From: Nitrospirota bacterium
GTDB lineage: Bacteria; Nitrospirota; Nitrospiria; Nitrospirales; UBA8639
Direction of reading: 5' to 3'
Length of the DNA: 6,503 nucleotides
NCBI GenBank assembly: GCA_029879555.1
Contig: JAOUQB010000145.1
Location: 1-6,503 of the forward strand
In this document: positions 1 through 5,291 of the stretch, in pieces
Numbering within the stretch: the stretch's first letter is position 1
How the letters are laid out: each line of letters begins with the position of its first letter
Translations under genes and position numbers: made by a program
Notes under the pieces: generated by a model
Databases searched by the model: none
What the model was told of the DNA's origin: nothing
What the model saw: the letters and a program-made list of their open reading frames with translations, nothing else

Positions 1-129
1 AGTCTTCATTGATTCGTATAACTCATAGCCAAATCCCGCTTCGCGCCAAGGTCATTACGGCCACCAATCATCAGCTCAAAGAGCTGATCTCCACAGGGGG
101 CATTCCGAGTTGATTTGTATTACGATTTG
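1..129 (+). pseudogene. Broken remnant of a sigma-54-dependent activator AAA+ domain (partial, runs off left edge)
   Basis: The frame starting at base 3 is open from the left edge to a TGA at 111-113. It encodes a 36-residue tail containing IPLRAKVITATNHQLKELI. This resembles the stretch after Walker B in NtrC-type AAA+ activators (pattern IPV.VRIIAATN.DL...V..G). In the family this is followed by G.FREDLYYRL. Here those residues appear only in the +1 frame, at 103-129, as FRVDLYYDL, so a frameshift near the G run at 96-100 breaks the gene. No further activator sequence (rest of AAA+, Fis-type HTH) can be read downstream, and similarity stops where the inverted-repeat element at 129-181 begins. 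The original protein would have been an enhancer-binding transcription activator. The match is short, and the rest of the gene lies outside the window. Confidence 0.6.
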
Positions 130-181
130 GGGTCAGATTTGGGATTTGGGGGCAGGTCTTGCCCTGCCACATCTTGACCCC
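129..181. repeat. Short palindromic element with GGGGTCA/TGACCCC ends (REP- or MITE-like)
   Basis: The ends are inverted: GGGGTCAGAT at 129-138 and ATCTTGACCCC at 171-181 pair with a one-base bulge. Inside them GGCAGG (151-156) pairs with CCTGCC (163-168) around a six-base loop. The whole 53 bp can therefore fold as a nested hairpin. GGGGTCAGGTCTTG-type palindromes are, from memory, common near REP-associated (RAYT/Y1) transposases, and AGGTCTTG does occur here at 155-162. No transposase is present in the window. The element sits exactly at the end of the decayed AAA+ gene. The family assignment is uncertain, but the inverted repeats are seen directly. Confidence 0.5.
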
Positions 182-409
182 TCATTAGGACATCCATTAC
201 AACAGGTGCAGGGCTGGTTCAGGCCGCATGTGCATCAGACGCACACCCAATCTCTCCATTTTTCTTAACAAAGAAGGTCGACAGCATGGATCGTAACAGC
301 GCAAGAAAGTTATGGTCGGTGATACTATAGAATTCGCTGGACAAAAAATTCGAGTCCACCTTCCGACACAGAGTGGCCATGCGCATCATGACGTCACAGG
401 AATACCGAC
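182..409. other. Leader region upstream of the DUF1456 gene, no gene recognised
   Basis: No convincing coding sequence on either strand. A 53-codon - strand frame (about 214-375) lacks a ribosome binding site and any recognisable motif. Small structures seen are TGTGC (229-233) pairing with GCACA (241-245), and the perfect palindrome TGACGTCA at 389-396 just before the ribosome binding site of the next gene. The stretch may be the rest of the decayed activator gene eroded beyond recognition, but no residual match is readable. Confidence 0.4.
320..328 (+). promoter_or_regulatory. Possible extended -10 promoter for the DUF1456 gene
   Basis: TGATACTAT has the TGn extension plus a -10-like hexamer (TACTAT, four of six consensus bases), about 80 bp before the ATG at 410. 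No good -35 hexamer is seen at the usual distance. This is a weak prediction from pattern alone. Confidence 0.22.
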
Positions 410-895
410 ATGACGAATAACGATTGTCTGCGCCGAATCCGCTACATCTTGGATTTGAGTGATTCCAACATGATGGATATCTTTGCTCAGGCCAATCAGG
501 ACGTGACGCGAGCCGAGGTGAGTGTGTGGTTGAAAAAGGATGATGAGGCCGATTTCGAAAAATGTCCTGACGTCATCTTCGCGACCTTTCTCAATGGTTT
601 GATTCAGGAGAAGCGTGGCAAAAAAGAGGGCACCCGGGTGGAACCCGAACAACGGCTCAATAATAATATCATTTTCATGAAGCTGAAAATCGCATTCAAC
701 TTACAAGCCGAGGGAATCGTGTCGATATTGGCCCTGGCCGGTTTGCGTGTGAGCAAGTCTGAGTTGAGTGCCTTTTTTCGCAGACCTGACCACAAACATT
801 TTCGCAAATGCCAAGACCAAATTTTGCGGAATTTCTTGAAAGGCCTTCAACTACAGTATCGTCACAAACTTGATCCCGATGACGTATTTGAATAA
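410..895 (+). CDS. DUF1456 (YehS-family) protein, two tandem repeats
   Basis: This 161-residue soluble protein matches the DUF1456/YehS family in length (about 150-160 residues) and architecture. It consists of two homologous halves, roughly residues 3-69 and 84-151. Each half begins with an N-rich start (NNDCLRRIRYIL; NNNIIFMKLKIAF), continues with a helical stretch ending in a W/F-x-(K/R) turn, and closes with F.KC.D.I...FL.GL, with matched cysteines at C52 and C134. There is no signal peptide or membrane segment, so it should be cytoplasmic. The biochemical role of the family is not established as far as I know, and I propose none. The ATG at 410 is supported by AGGAA at 398-402, seven bases upstream. 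It stands alone on the + strand between two decayed genes and itself looks intact. Confidence 0.88.
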   Translation: MTNNDCLRRIRYILDLSDSNMMDIFAQANQDVTRAEVSVWLKKDDEADFEKCPDVIFATFLNGLIQEKRGKKEGTRVEPEQRLNNNIIFMKLKIAFNLQAEGIVSILALAGLRVSKSELSAFFRRPDHKHFRKCQDQILRNFLKGLQLQYRHKLDPDDVFE

Positions 896-917
896 AACCC
901 TCTTGGACTTGGGATCA

Positions 918-963
918 GGTCATACAAGACGATACATGTTATCGTGAGGCTTTCGTGATGACC
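918..963. repeat. Nested inverted repeat downstream of the DUF1456 gene
   Basis: GGTCAT (918-923) pairs with ATGACC (958-963). Inside it ACGATA (929-934) pairs with TATCGT (940-945) around a five-base loop. It lies 22 bp after the DUF1456 stop and could slow or end transcription, but there is no T-run after it, so it is not a standard intrinsic terminator. The remainder of 896-1097 shows nothing recognisable. Confidence 0.3.
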
Positions 964-1097
964 CGTCTCCTTTCACTCCAATTTCCCCTTCTGTGATTCC
1001 GCTGCCAATACCGTGAGGAGCGCTACTATCATCTCCTGTCCAGTATTTGTGACAACGATAGCCGACTCTGTTCGCCCATCTGATTGCGAGACCCCAC

Positions 1098-1440
1098 ATG
1101 AGCGAGCATGCTGAATCTGAAAAGGGAGTCAGGTCGTATCAAGAAGGGGACTATGCCACCGCTCTCCTTGAGTTTAGACAACTTGGTGAACAAGGATTGG
1201 CCTCTGCCCAGGACGATTTTGGTGTGATGTACGCCAAGGGAGCCGGCGAGACCCAAGGCTACGCACGTGCGCATATGTGGTTCAATATTGCTGTCTCGTC
1301 AGGGGAAGGTTTATGCAAGGGAGGTACGAGAGGATGCGAGGAAGATGAGAGGTGATGTTGAAAAGAACCTGTCTTCCGCTCACATCATTGAGGCTGAACA
1401 TCGCGCCCGACAATCTATTGAGAAACACTACAAAGGGTAA
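1098..1440 (+). pseudogene. Sel1-repeat (TPR-like) protein gene, disrupted by a +1 frameshift
   Basis: The ATG frame gives 85 residues ending at a TGA at 1353-1355. Residues 17-71 are a clear Sel1-type helical repeat: GDYATALLEFRQLGEQG, then ASAQ..FGVMYAKGAG and ARAHMWFNIAVSSGEG. After G71 the frame turns into Cys/Gly/Arg-rich nonsense. The +1 frame from TAT at 1312 continues the family pattern for 42 codons (starting YAREVRED, ending SIEKHYKG) to TAA at 1438-1440. One extra base in the GGTTTATG stretch near 1308-1312 explains this, and a corrected product would have about 113 residues. Sel1 proteins are usually exported or scaffold-like repeat proteins. Here no signal peptide is seen and the ATG has no ribosome binding site (the frame is open back to 1062), so the N-terminus may be lost too. 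A sequencing error is the alternative to real decay. Confidence 0.8.
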
Positions 1441-1531
1441 TTCTGACTTTGTGAGCGTTGTAGAGTCTATGAATGGCGAATGAACGTTCTGTAGCAACTA
1501 CTCCCGCGAAATAGACAACATGCAGACATTC

Positions 1532-1594
1532 GTTTCGGCTTCATGCCTTAAGACCAGTCTGGGGATCAATAGGTTTGGGGCCTTTTGCCGAAAC
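1532..1594. repeat. 8-bp perfect inverted repeat in the convergent intergenic gap
   Basis: GTTTCGGC at 1532-1539 and GCCGAAAC at 1587-1594 are exact inverted copies 47 bp apart, with a small AGAC/GTCT hairpin between them. They lie where the Sel1 remnant and the TauE/SafE gene converge, so the structure could act as a bidirectional terminator, but no T-run supports that. A separate 10-bp palindrome, ATCTCGAGAT, is at 1609-1618. Nothing else is recognisable between 1441 and 1643. Confidence 0.35.
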
Positions 1595-1643
1595 CCGCTG
1601 AGGTGATTATCTCGAGATTTTCATGACCTTACTTGGGAATGGC

Positions 1644-2432
1644 TTAAAAGATGAAATGCCGGACATTATCCAGGATTAACCCCAATCCGATTGCGCCAAT
1701 CAGGATCGCGACCCCTCGTCTTAAATGCTTCGCGGATATTAATCGAGTGACTCGAGATCCAAAGACCAATCCCAGCACGCTTCCGAGTAACACCAATCCC
1801 GTTAAGAAATGATCTAAGGCTCCCAGTTTCAAATGGCCAACAACTCCACCGATGGAAATGAGGGCAATGATGAGAAAAGATGTGCCAATCGCCAGGCGGA
1901 TCGGAAATTCCAACAGGATCATGAGGGCTGGCACAATTAAAAACCCACCACCTATTCCAAAAAATCCTGTGAGTAATCCAACTCCCCATCCAATGCCTGA
2001 GGCCTTGAAGGCGCAAGGCCAGGAAAAATGTTTGGCGCATCCGGTCGGCACATCGTTGCCTTGGTCTTTTTGTGGCTGAAAAAACGTCCACACGCTTATC
2101 AACAACAACAAATGACCAAACAGGAATAACACCACCGTTTCATGAACTAATTGATGACCTTGTGCTCCAATCCATGCGCCAAGCATTCCTGTGGCGCTAA
2201 ACACCAATGCGGCAGGGATATGGACCCGTTGCTGACGATGTTCCTGCCAGGCACCAAACAGCGCGGAATACCCGACGACGATCAGTGACATGGCACTGGC
2301 AGTTTGGACTGGGATTCCCACCACATAGACCAATAATGGGATGGCCACCAACGAGCCCCCCCCTCCGGTGGATCCGAGCAACAGCCCGACCAAACCGCCG
2401 GACAAGAGCGCTAATAATAAGGCTACATCCAT
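1644..2432 (-). CDS. TauE/SafE-family membrane permease (putative sulfite/anion exporter)
   Basis: This 262-residue, strongly hydrophobic protein has two related halves, as expected for TauE/SafE (formerly DUF81). Each half opens with the family's glycine motif: GLLLGSTGGGGSLVAIP at residues 16-32 and GLLTGFFGIGGGFLIVP at 152-168. Each motif is followed by a related A...(G)TS/AMS segment (45-49 and 181-185). About eight membrane helices are expected, with a polar loop at about 119-143 containing two cysteines. Family members include proteins proposed to export sulfite or sulfoacetate, but substrates vary and most are untested. Here a sulfite oxidase on the same strand makes a sulfur oxyanion attractive, as inference only. 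The ATG at 2432 is the only start between an in-frame TAG just upstream and the first helix. No Shine-Dalgarno sequence is visible. It is about 425 bp from the lipoprotein gene, so it is probably a separate transcription unit. Confidence 0.88.
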   Translation of the reverse strand: MDVALLLALLSGGLVGLLLGSTGGGGSLVAIPLLVYVVGIPVQTASAMSLIVVGYSALFGAWQEHRQQRVHIPAALVFSATGMLGAWIGAQGHQLVHETVVLFLFGHLLLLISVWTFFQPQKDQGNDVPTGCAKHFSWPCAFKASGIGWGVGLLTGFFGIGGGFLIVPALMILLEFPIRLAIGTSFLIIALISIGGVVGHLKLGALDHFLTGLVLLGSVLGLVFGSRVTRLISAKHLRRGVAILIGAIGLGLILDNVRHFIF

Positions 2433-2735
2433 GAAAAGAGGGAGAGTCCCAATCTAGAGGGCAAGAAGATGGTACCGCACACGAGGGAGGACAGATGACT
2501 CAATGACCGGAGCAACTCCTTAAAAGTGATGAGCTGTTATTGCATTGGCGAATGAGAAAGTCGCAGGTAGGGATGGATAAAATGATGGCCCGAAGAAAAG
2601 GTAGAGGGAATCCTTTTTCTTCGGCGAGCCATCGTGCACTATGCAAACTCGTTTCAGTGTCCTATTGGTAGTGTTAAATATTAATAATTCCCAAAGGCAT
2701 ATAGGCCCACAGGTACGTTGGATATCAGAGGCCTC
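2433..2735. other. Noncoding stretch upstream of the TauE/SafE gene
   Basis: No gene is convincing here. A - strand frame of 75 codons at 2520-2747 starts with TTG inside the neighbouring repeat, has no ribosome binding site and no motif, so I leave it out. Visible structures are the long hairpin at 2590-2624, a small GGAG-CAA-CTCC hairpin at 2509-2519 and an AT-rich tract around 2671-2686. A promoter for the permease should lie here on the - strand, but I find no good -35/-10 pair. Confidence 0.4.
2590..2624. terminator. Long A/T-rich hairpin, possible terminator
   Basis: CCGAAGAAAAGG (2590-2601) pairs with CCTTTTTCTTCGG (2612-2624) with a single-base bulge and a 10-base loop. This 12-bp stem is the strongest simple hairpin in the gap between the lipoprotein and permease genes. 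On the - strand it would follow the lipoprotein gene and the 2736-2857 repeat. A TTTT occurs a few bases after the stem but not directly against it, so a terminator role is possible and not certain. It could equally be a regulatory or mobile-element remnant. Confidence 0.33.
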
Positions 2736-2857
2736 GGGGCGGTTCAAAAAAGTTCGTCCAGCAAGGCCGCAGTCATTTTTGCGCGCGGAGCGTACCTTCT
2801 GTACGTGAGCACGGAAAAATGGCGAGAACGCCGCTGGCGGCTTTTTTCAACAGCCCC
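2736..2857. mobile_element. MITE-like 122-bp element with 17-bp terminal inverted repeats
   Basis: The left end, GGGGCGGTTCAAAAAAG (2736-2752), and the right end, CTTTTTTCAACAGCCCC (2841-2857), are inverted copies matching at 15 of 17 positions. The interior is also palindromic: CATTTTT (2774-2780) pairs with AAAAATG (2815-2821), and CGTAC (2791-2795) pairs with GTACG (2801-2805) at the centre. The right flank reads GCCGC/GCGGC near the tip. It encodes nothing. Short hairpin repeats of this look, with a GGCTGTTGAAAAA-type end and a CCAGCAAGGCCGC arm, are, from memory, dispersed in Nitrospira-like genomes. A clear target duplication is not visible. The right end touches the lipoprotein stop codon. 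Confidence 0.68.
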
Positions 2858-3103
2858 CTATTGTAAGAGGGAGTCTCGTTTAATTTGATCAAGACGAATG
2901 TCTCGTTCTTTCTCATCAATTTTTTTATCCTTAAAATCTTCCTCAACGCGATTTTTCTGATTATTCAGGTGTAATTCATACCCGCCCGCACCAGCGGCGG
3001 CTCCGCCGAGTACTCCCAATCCCACATTGCCCCCCGTGCTTTCACATGCGGTGAGGCTCAATAGCCCGAAACTCACAATCAACGCGGACATTGCGTTCTT
3101 CAT
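2858..3103 (-). CDS. Small Gly-rich lipoprotein of unknown function
   Basis: This 81-residue protein starts with a lipoprotein signal: basic start MKN, hydrophobic core ALIVSFGLLS, and lipobox LTAC with the lipid-modified cysteine at C20. Residues 24-41 form a glycine/alanine-rich stretch (GGNVGLGVLGGAAAGAGG) like the glycine-zipper segments of small outer-membrane lipoproteins. The rest (about 47-81) is a highly charged, probably helical tail (KKIDEKERDIRLDQIKR). It should be anchored to the inner leaflet of the outer membrane or to the periplasmic face of the inner membrane. The start is firm: AGGAGG lies at 3110-3115, six bases before ATG, and a promoter fits upstream. The TAG stop abuts the 2736-2857 repeat, so the natural C-terminus may have been trimmed. 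Function unknown. Confidence 0.82.
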   Translation of the reverse strand: MKNAMSALIVSFGLLSLTACESTGGNVGLGVLGGAAAGAGGYELHLNNQKNRVEEDFKDKKIDEKERDIRLDQIKRDSLLQ

Positions 3104-3164
3104 ACAGAACCTCCTAAATAAGAATGAATAATAAATTGAGGAGGGGGATACAACACTATTCTAT

Positions 3165-3193
3165 ATTGTATGTGGAAGGTCATAGTGAGACAA
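3165..3193 (-). promoter_or_regulatory. Sigma-70-type promoter for the lipoprotein gene
   Basis: On the - strand TTGTCT (3193-3188) is followed after exactly 17 bp by TACAAT (3170-3165), matching -35 in four and -10 in five of six positions. Transcription would begin near 3158, giving a leader of about 55 nt that contains the strong AGGAGG site. This suggests the lipoprotein is expressed independently of the oxidase-cytochrome pair. Confidence 0.42.
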
Positions 3194-3267
3194 GATGGAA
3201 TGCCGTTGATCCTGAAGGAATCCTGAAAAGAGGCGAAGGCCGTTCACGAAACGCGGGTGAAAGTTAC

Positions 3268-3286
3268 TGAGAAAGGCCGAGCCTTT
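3268..3286 (-). terminator. Small hairpin at the cytochrome stop codon, possible weak terminator
   Basis: AAAGGC (3272-3277) and GCCTTT (3281-3286) form a 6-bp stem with a CGA loop that overlaps the cytochrome TAA stop. On the - strand the stem ends in TTT and is followed by CTCAG, so the T-run is short. It could end the oxidase-cytochrome transcript, but weakly. Confidence 0.3.
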
Positions 3287-3944
3287 ATTTCTGAGAAAAT
3301 GTTCTTACATACGAGAGGACGTTAAGGATTTCTTGTGCGGATAAATCCCCTTTCCAGGAGGGCATCGCGGTTCCCGGCCGACCATCCTGGATAGTCTTCA
3401 GAAGTTCCTTGTCCGATTTTTGCCCAATGACCGTTAAGTTGGCGGCTGGTGGAATGAGCATTTTCCCTATTGGTCCATCACCTTTTCCCATTGGGCCGTG
3501 GCAGTTGAGGCAATGAGTGGTATACACCGATTGGCCTTTGTCCAGGACAGCTTGTGCATTAAGCAATGGAGATGATGACATTTGGAAATGAGAAGGGCTG
3601 GAGGGGAGCGGGGATATCTCATTCTGATGAATTAAATACTCTGACAAGAGGGCAATGGACTCATCAGGAATCGGACAGCCAAACGCGAGTTTCATTTTTT
3701 TGATGATTTCGGTCCACGTTGTTTGTGAATGCGGTGGCTGCATATAGATGTAGTCCGCTGAATGGCAAATGACACAGTAGGTGTTGGCGATTTCCTGTCC
3801 AGGGCCAGGCTGAAAAGAAAAGGGGTCAGAAGGAAAAGAAATCGATAGTGTCTCTTTTTTGGGTTCTTCAGCTACCGCTAGAGATCCAAGGCTAGTTAGA
3901 AAGATGCCTATACTAAAAGAGAGCACTAATACTGTTTGCGTCAT
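3285..3944 (-). CDS. Diheme cytochrome c, SorB-like electron acceptor of the sulfite oxidase
   Basis: The 219-residue reading starts at ATG 3944, seven bases after the oxidase stop. It gives a proper Sec signal peptide (about residues 1-25, ending LAVA before EEP). A longer in-frame start at 4043 would bury this signal and overlap the oxidase, so I reject it. No Shine-Dalgarno sequence is visible, and translational coupling is likely. Domain one (about 48-108) has heme motif CVICH (57-61) followed by HSADYIYMQP and KMKLAFG, typical of SorB-type subunits, with M84 a candidate axial ligand. Domain two (about 135-219) has CLNCH (145-149) and the methionine ligand in TAMPSW (M194), a class I/CBB3-type cytochrome. 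A Pro/Ser-rich linker joins them. It should be periplasmic and accept electrons from the sulfite oxidase, passing them to a terminal oxidase or another cytochrome. Classical SorB has one heme, and the second domain is extra. Confidence 0.87.
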   Translation of the reverse strand: MTQTVLVLSFSIGIFLTSLGSLAVAEEPKKETLSISFPSDPFSFQPGPGQEIANTYCVICHSADYIYMQPPHSQTTWTEIIKKMKLAFGCPIPDESIALLSEYLIHQNEISPLPSSPSHFQMSSSPLLNAQAVLDKGQSVYTTHCLNCHGPMGKGDGPIGKMLIPPAANLTVIGQKSDKELLKTIQDGRPGTAMPSWKGDLSAQEILNVLSYVRTFSQK

Positions 3945-3951
3945 GATAAGG

Positions 3952-5199
3952 TTAGCCTGATGTGGCAACATGAACAGTCTCAACCGCATTGCGTAAATAT
4001 CCGTTTGGATTCCATTTGGCGTGAAGCTGTTGGGATTCTCCAATCCGGTTGATGGCCAAAGATTGAAATCGATACGACTGCTCAGGTTTCAGGGCGACCC
4101 GTATTTCCCATGGGCGAAAGCTGAAATCCCCGTAGTCTTTTCCGAGTTGAGCCGCGTCCCAATGCTGCCCTCCATCTATCGAGAGCAACACCTGATCAAT
4201 GCCATATCCCTGATCGAAGGCAATGCCTTTGATCAATGTTGGCTTACCAGCAGACAGTGTTGCTCCATTATTCACATTGGTGATAAAGGAGCGAACCGGC
4301 ATGGTTGATAAAGGAACGGTGCTTGTGGGCTTTTGGCCTGGCGCTAGGCACCCGCAGGCATTGTGAGGAATGCGGTATGCGCGATCCATCCAGAAATTGT
4401 GATCGTCGTGGTTGAGGACTTCGATATCATTCAGCATCTTGACCCAATAGGTGGCATACCAACCTGGCACGACTAATCGCAGAGGAAAGCCATTGAGAAA
4501 GGGAAGCGGCTCACCATTCATGGCATAGGCGACGAGTACCTGGTCAGCCATGGCCTTGTCCAACGGAAGCGATTTCAGAAAATCCGGCGTGACATCAGCC
4601 ACGGGTCGATCCAATCCGTCGAATCGAACATGCTTGGCATCTTTTTCTACTCCAGCTTTTTCCAGCACATCTCGTAATCGCACCCCTTTCCAGATGGCAT
4701 TGCCCATCGCGCCATGTCCCCACTGCCCACCGGCCACTTGGGGTTCGGAAAAGCCACGACTATTTCCCGCGCATTGGCACACCGCCGCGACTTCGATCGA
4801 TTCAAATTGTGACTGTAAATCTGTGAGGCTGAAAGACAGGCTCTGCTTGACGCGCCCTCGGATGGTTAGCCGAAATGTTTGAAGGTCAACCGTCGTAGGA
4901 ATGCCAGCCAAATGCCAGCGGACAAAGAAGGCGTCATTAGGAGTAAAAATATTTTCATCAAAGATTGGGAACGGGGTCTCTAATTGTGGCGGTCTCGTGG
5001 TCATGACCATCAGCGGCCGCTTTTCAGGAAAGGCAACAAGGGGTCGATGTCCGCGATCGAATGGAAGGTCGATACTTGACGGAGCGCTTGCCCGGGCAGA
5101 TCGTAGGCCAAGGGCACTCAATCCTCCTGCGATGAGGCCTGATTGGAGGAATCGTCTCCGGGTGAGTCCATCAGTGAACGGCATGGGCTGTGTATCCAT
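3952..5199 (-). CDS. Tat-exported molybdopterin sulfite oxidase/dehydrogenase, SorA-type
   Basis: From ATG 5199 the protein has 415 residues. It opens with a Tat signal (TRRRFLQ at 13-19, hydrophobic GLIAGGLSALGL, cleavage near ASA at about 39). The molybdopterin domain (about 85-265) contains FFVRWH (R94, H96) and the sulfite-oxidase core CQCAGNSRG, whose second cysteine, C143, should bind molybdenum, with R148 five residues on. GGQWGHGAMGNAIWKGV follows, and AYRIP supplies Y275. This spacing agrees with the active-site Arg, His, Cys, Arg and Tyr I recall for SorA. A Mo-co dimerisation domain (about 295-410) ends in WNPNGYLRNAVE, also SorA-like. SoxC-type oxidases differ around the cysteine and no sox genes are seen. 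Expected reaction: sulfite plus water to sulfate, two electrons going to the adjacent cytochrome. A TTG start at 5214 and an ATG at 5184 are alternatives, and none has a good ribosome binding site. Confidence 0.9.
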   Translation of the reverse strand: MDTQPMPFTDGLTRRRFLQSGLIAGGLSALGLRSARASAPSSIDLPFDRGHRPLVAFPEKRPLMVMTTRPPQLETPFPIFDENIFTPNDAFFVRWHLAGIPTTVDLQTFRLTIRGRVKQSLSFSLTDLQSQFESIEVAAVCQCAGNSRGFSEPQVAGGQWGHGAMGNAIWKGVRLRDVLEKAGVEKDAKHVRFDGLDRPVADVTPDFLKSLPLDKAMADQVLVAYAMNGEPLPFLNGFPLRLVVPGWYATYWVKMLNDIEVLNHDDHNFWMDRAYRIPHNACGCLAPGQKPTSTVPLSTMPVRSFITNVNNGATLSAGKPTLIKGIAFDQGYGIDQVLLSIDGGQHWDAAQLGKDYGDFSFRPWEIRVALKPEQSYRFQSLAINRIGESQQLHAKWNPNGYLRNAVETVHVATSG

Positions 5200-5229
5200 G
5201 GGGAAAACTACCAAGTGACTTTCATGCTT

Positions 5230-5246
5230 TGCAAATGGCGTGACTC
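5230..5246 (-). promoter_or_regulatory. Possible imperfect sigma-54-type promoter before the sulfite oxidase gene
   Basis: The - strand reads GAGTCACG, four bases, TTGCA. Compared with the -24/-12 consensus TGGCACG-N4-TTGC, the -12 part is exact and the spacing between the two dinucleotides is the required 10 bp. The -24 GG is GT, however, a serious mismatch. Transcription would begin some 20 bp before the oxidase start. No sigma-70 pair fits in this 92-bp gap. Weak evidence. Confidence 0.2.
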
Positions 5247-5291
5247 ATTCTCAAGCAACAAGATGGCGCGGGGGGATTGGACTCATGTTCC

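Noticed and set aside
214..375. A 53-codon - strand frame beginning MATLCRKVDSNF
   Set aside because: No ribosome binding site and no recognisable motif. It lies in a decayed region opposite the DUF1456 leader.
389..575. Palindrome TGACGTCA occurring at 389-396 and again at 568-575
   Set aside because: The second copy lies inside the DUF1456 coding region where codons explain it. Two copies of an 8-mer are too little to claim an operator.
1309..1355. Programmed frameshifting in the Sel1 gene
   Set aside because: There is no slippery heptamer or downstream stimulator visible, so a plain one-base indel is simpler.
2520..2747. A 75-codon - strand frame upstream of the permease gene
   Set aside because: Its start is a TTG inside the MITE-like repeat, there is no ribosome binding site, and the translation shows no family resemblance.
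3945..4043. N-terminal extension of the cytochrome to ATG 4043
   Set aside because: It overlaps the end of the oxidase gene and places a 33-residue non-signal sequence before a perfectly good Sec signal peptide.
3952..5199. Reading the oxidase as SoxC of a thiosulfate-oxidising Sox system
   Set aside because: The sequence around the molybdenum cysteine and the C-terminal WNP.GY.RN.VE are SorA-like, and no other sox genes are in the window.
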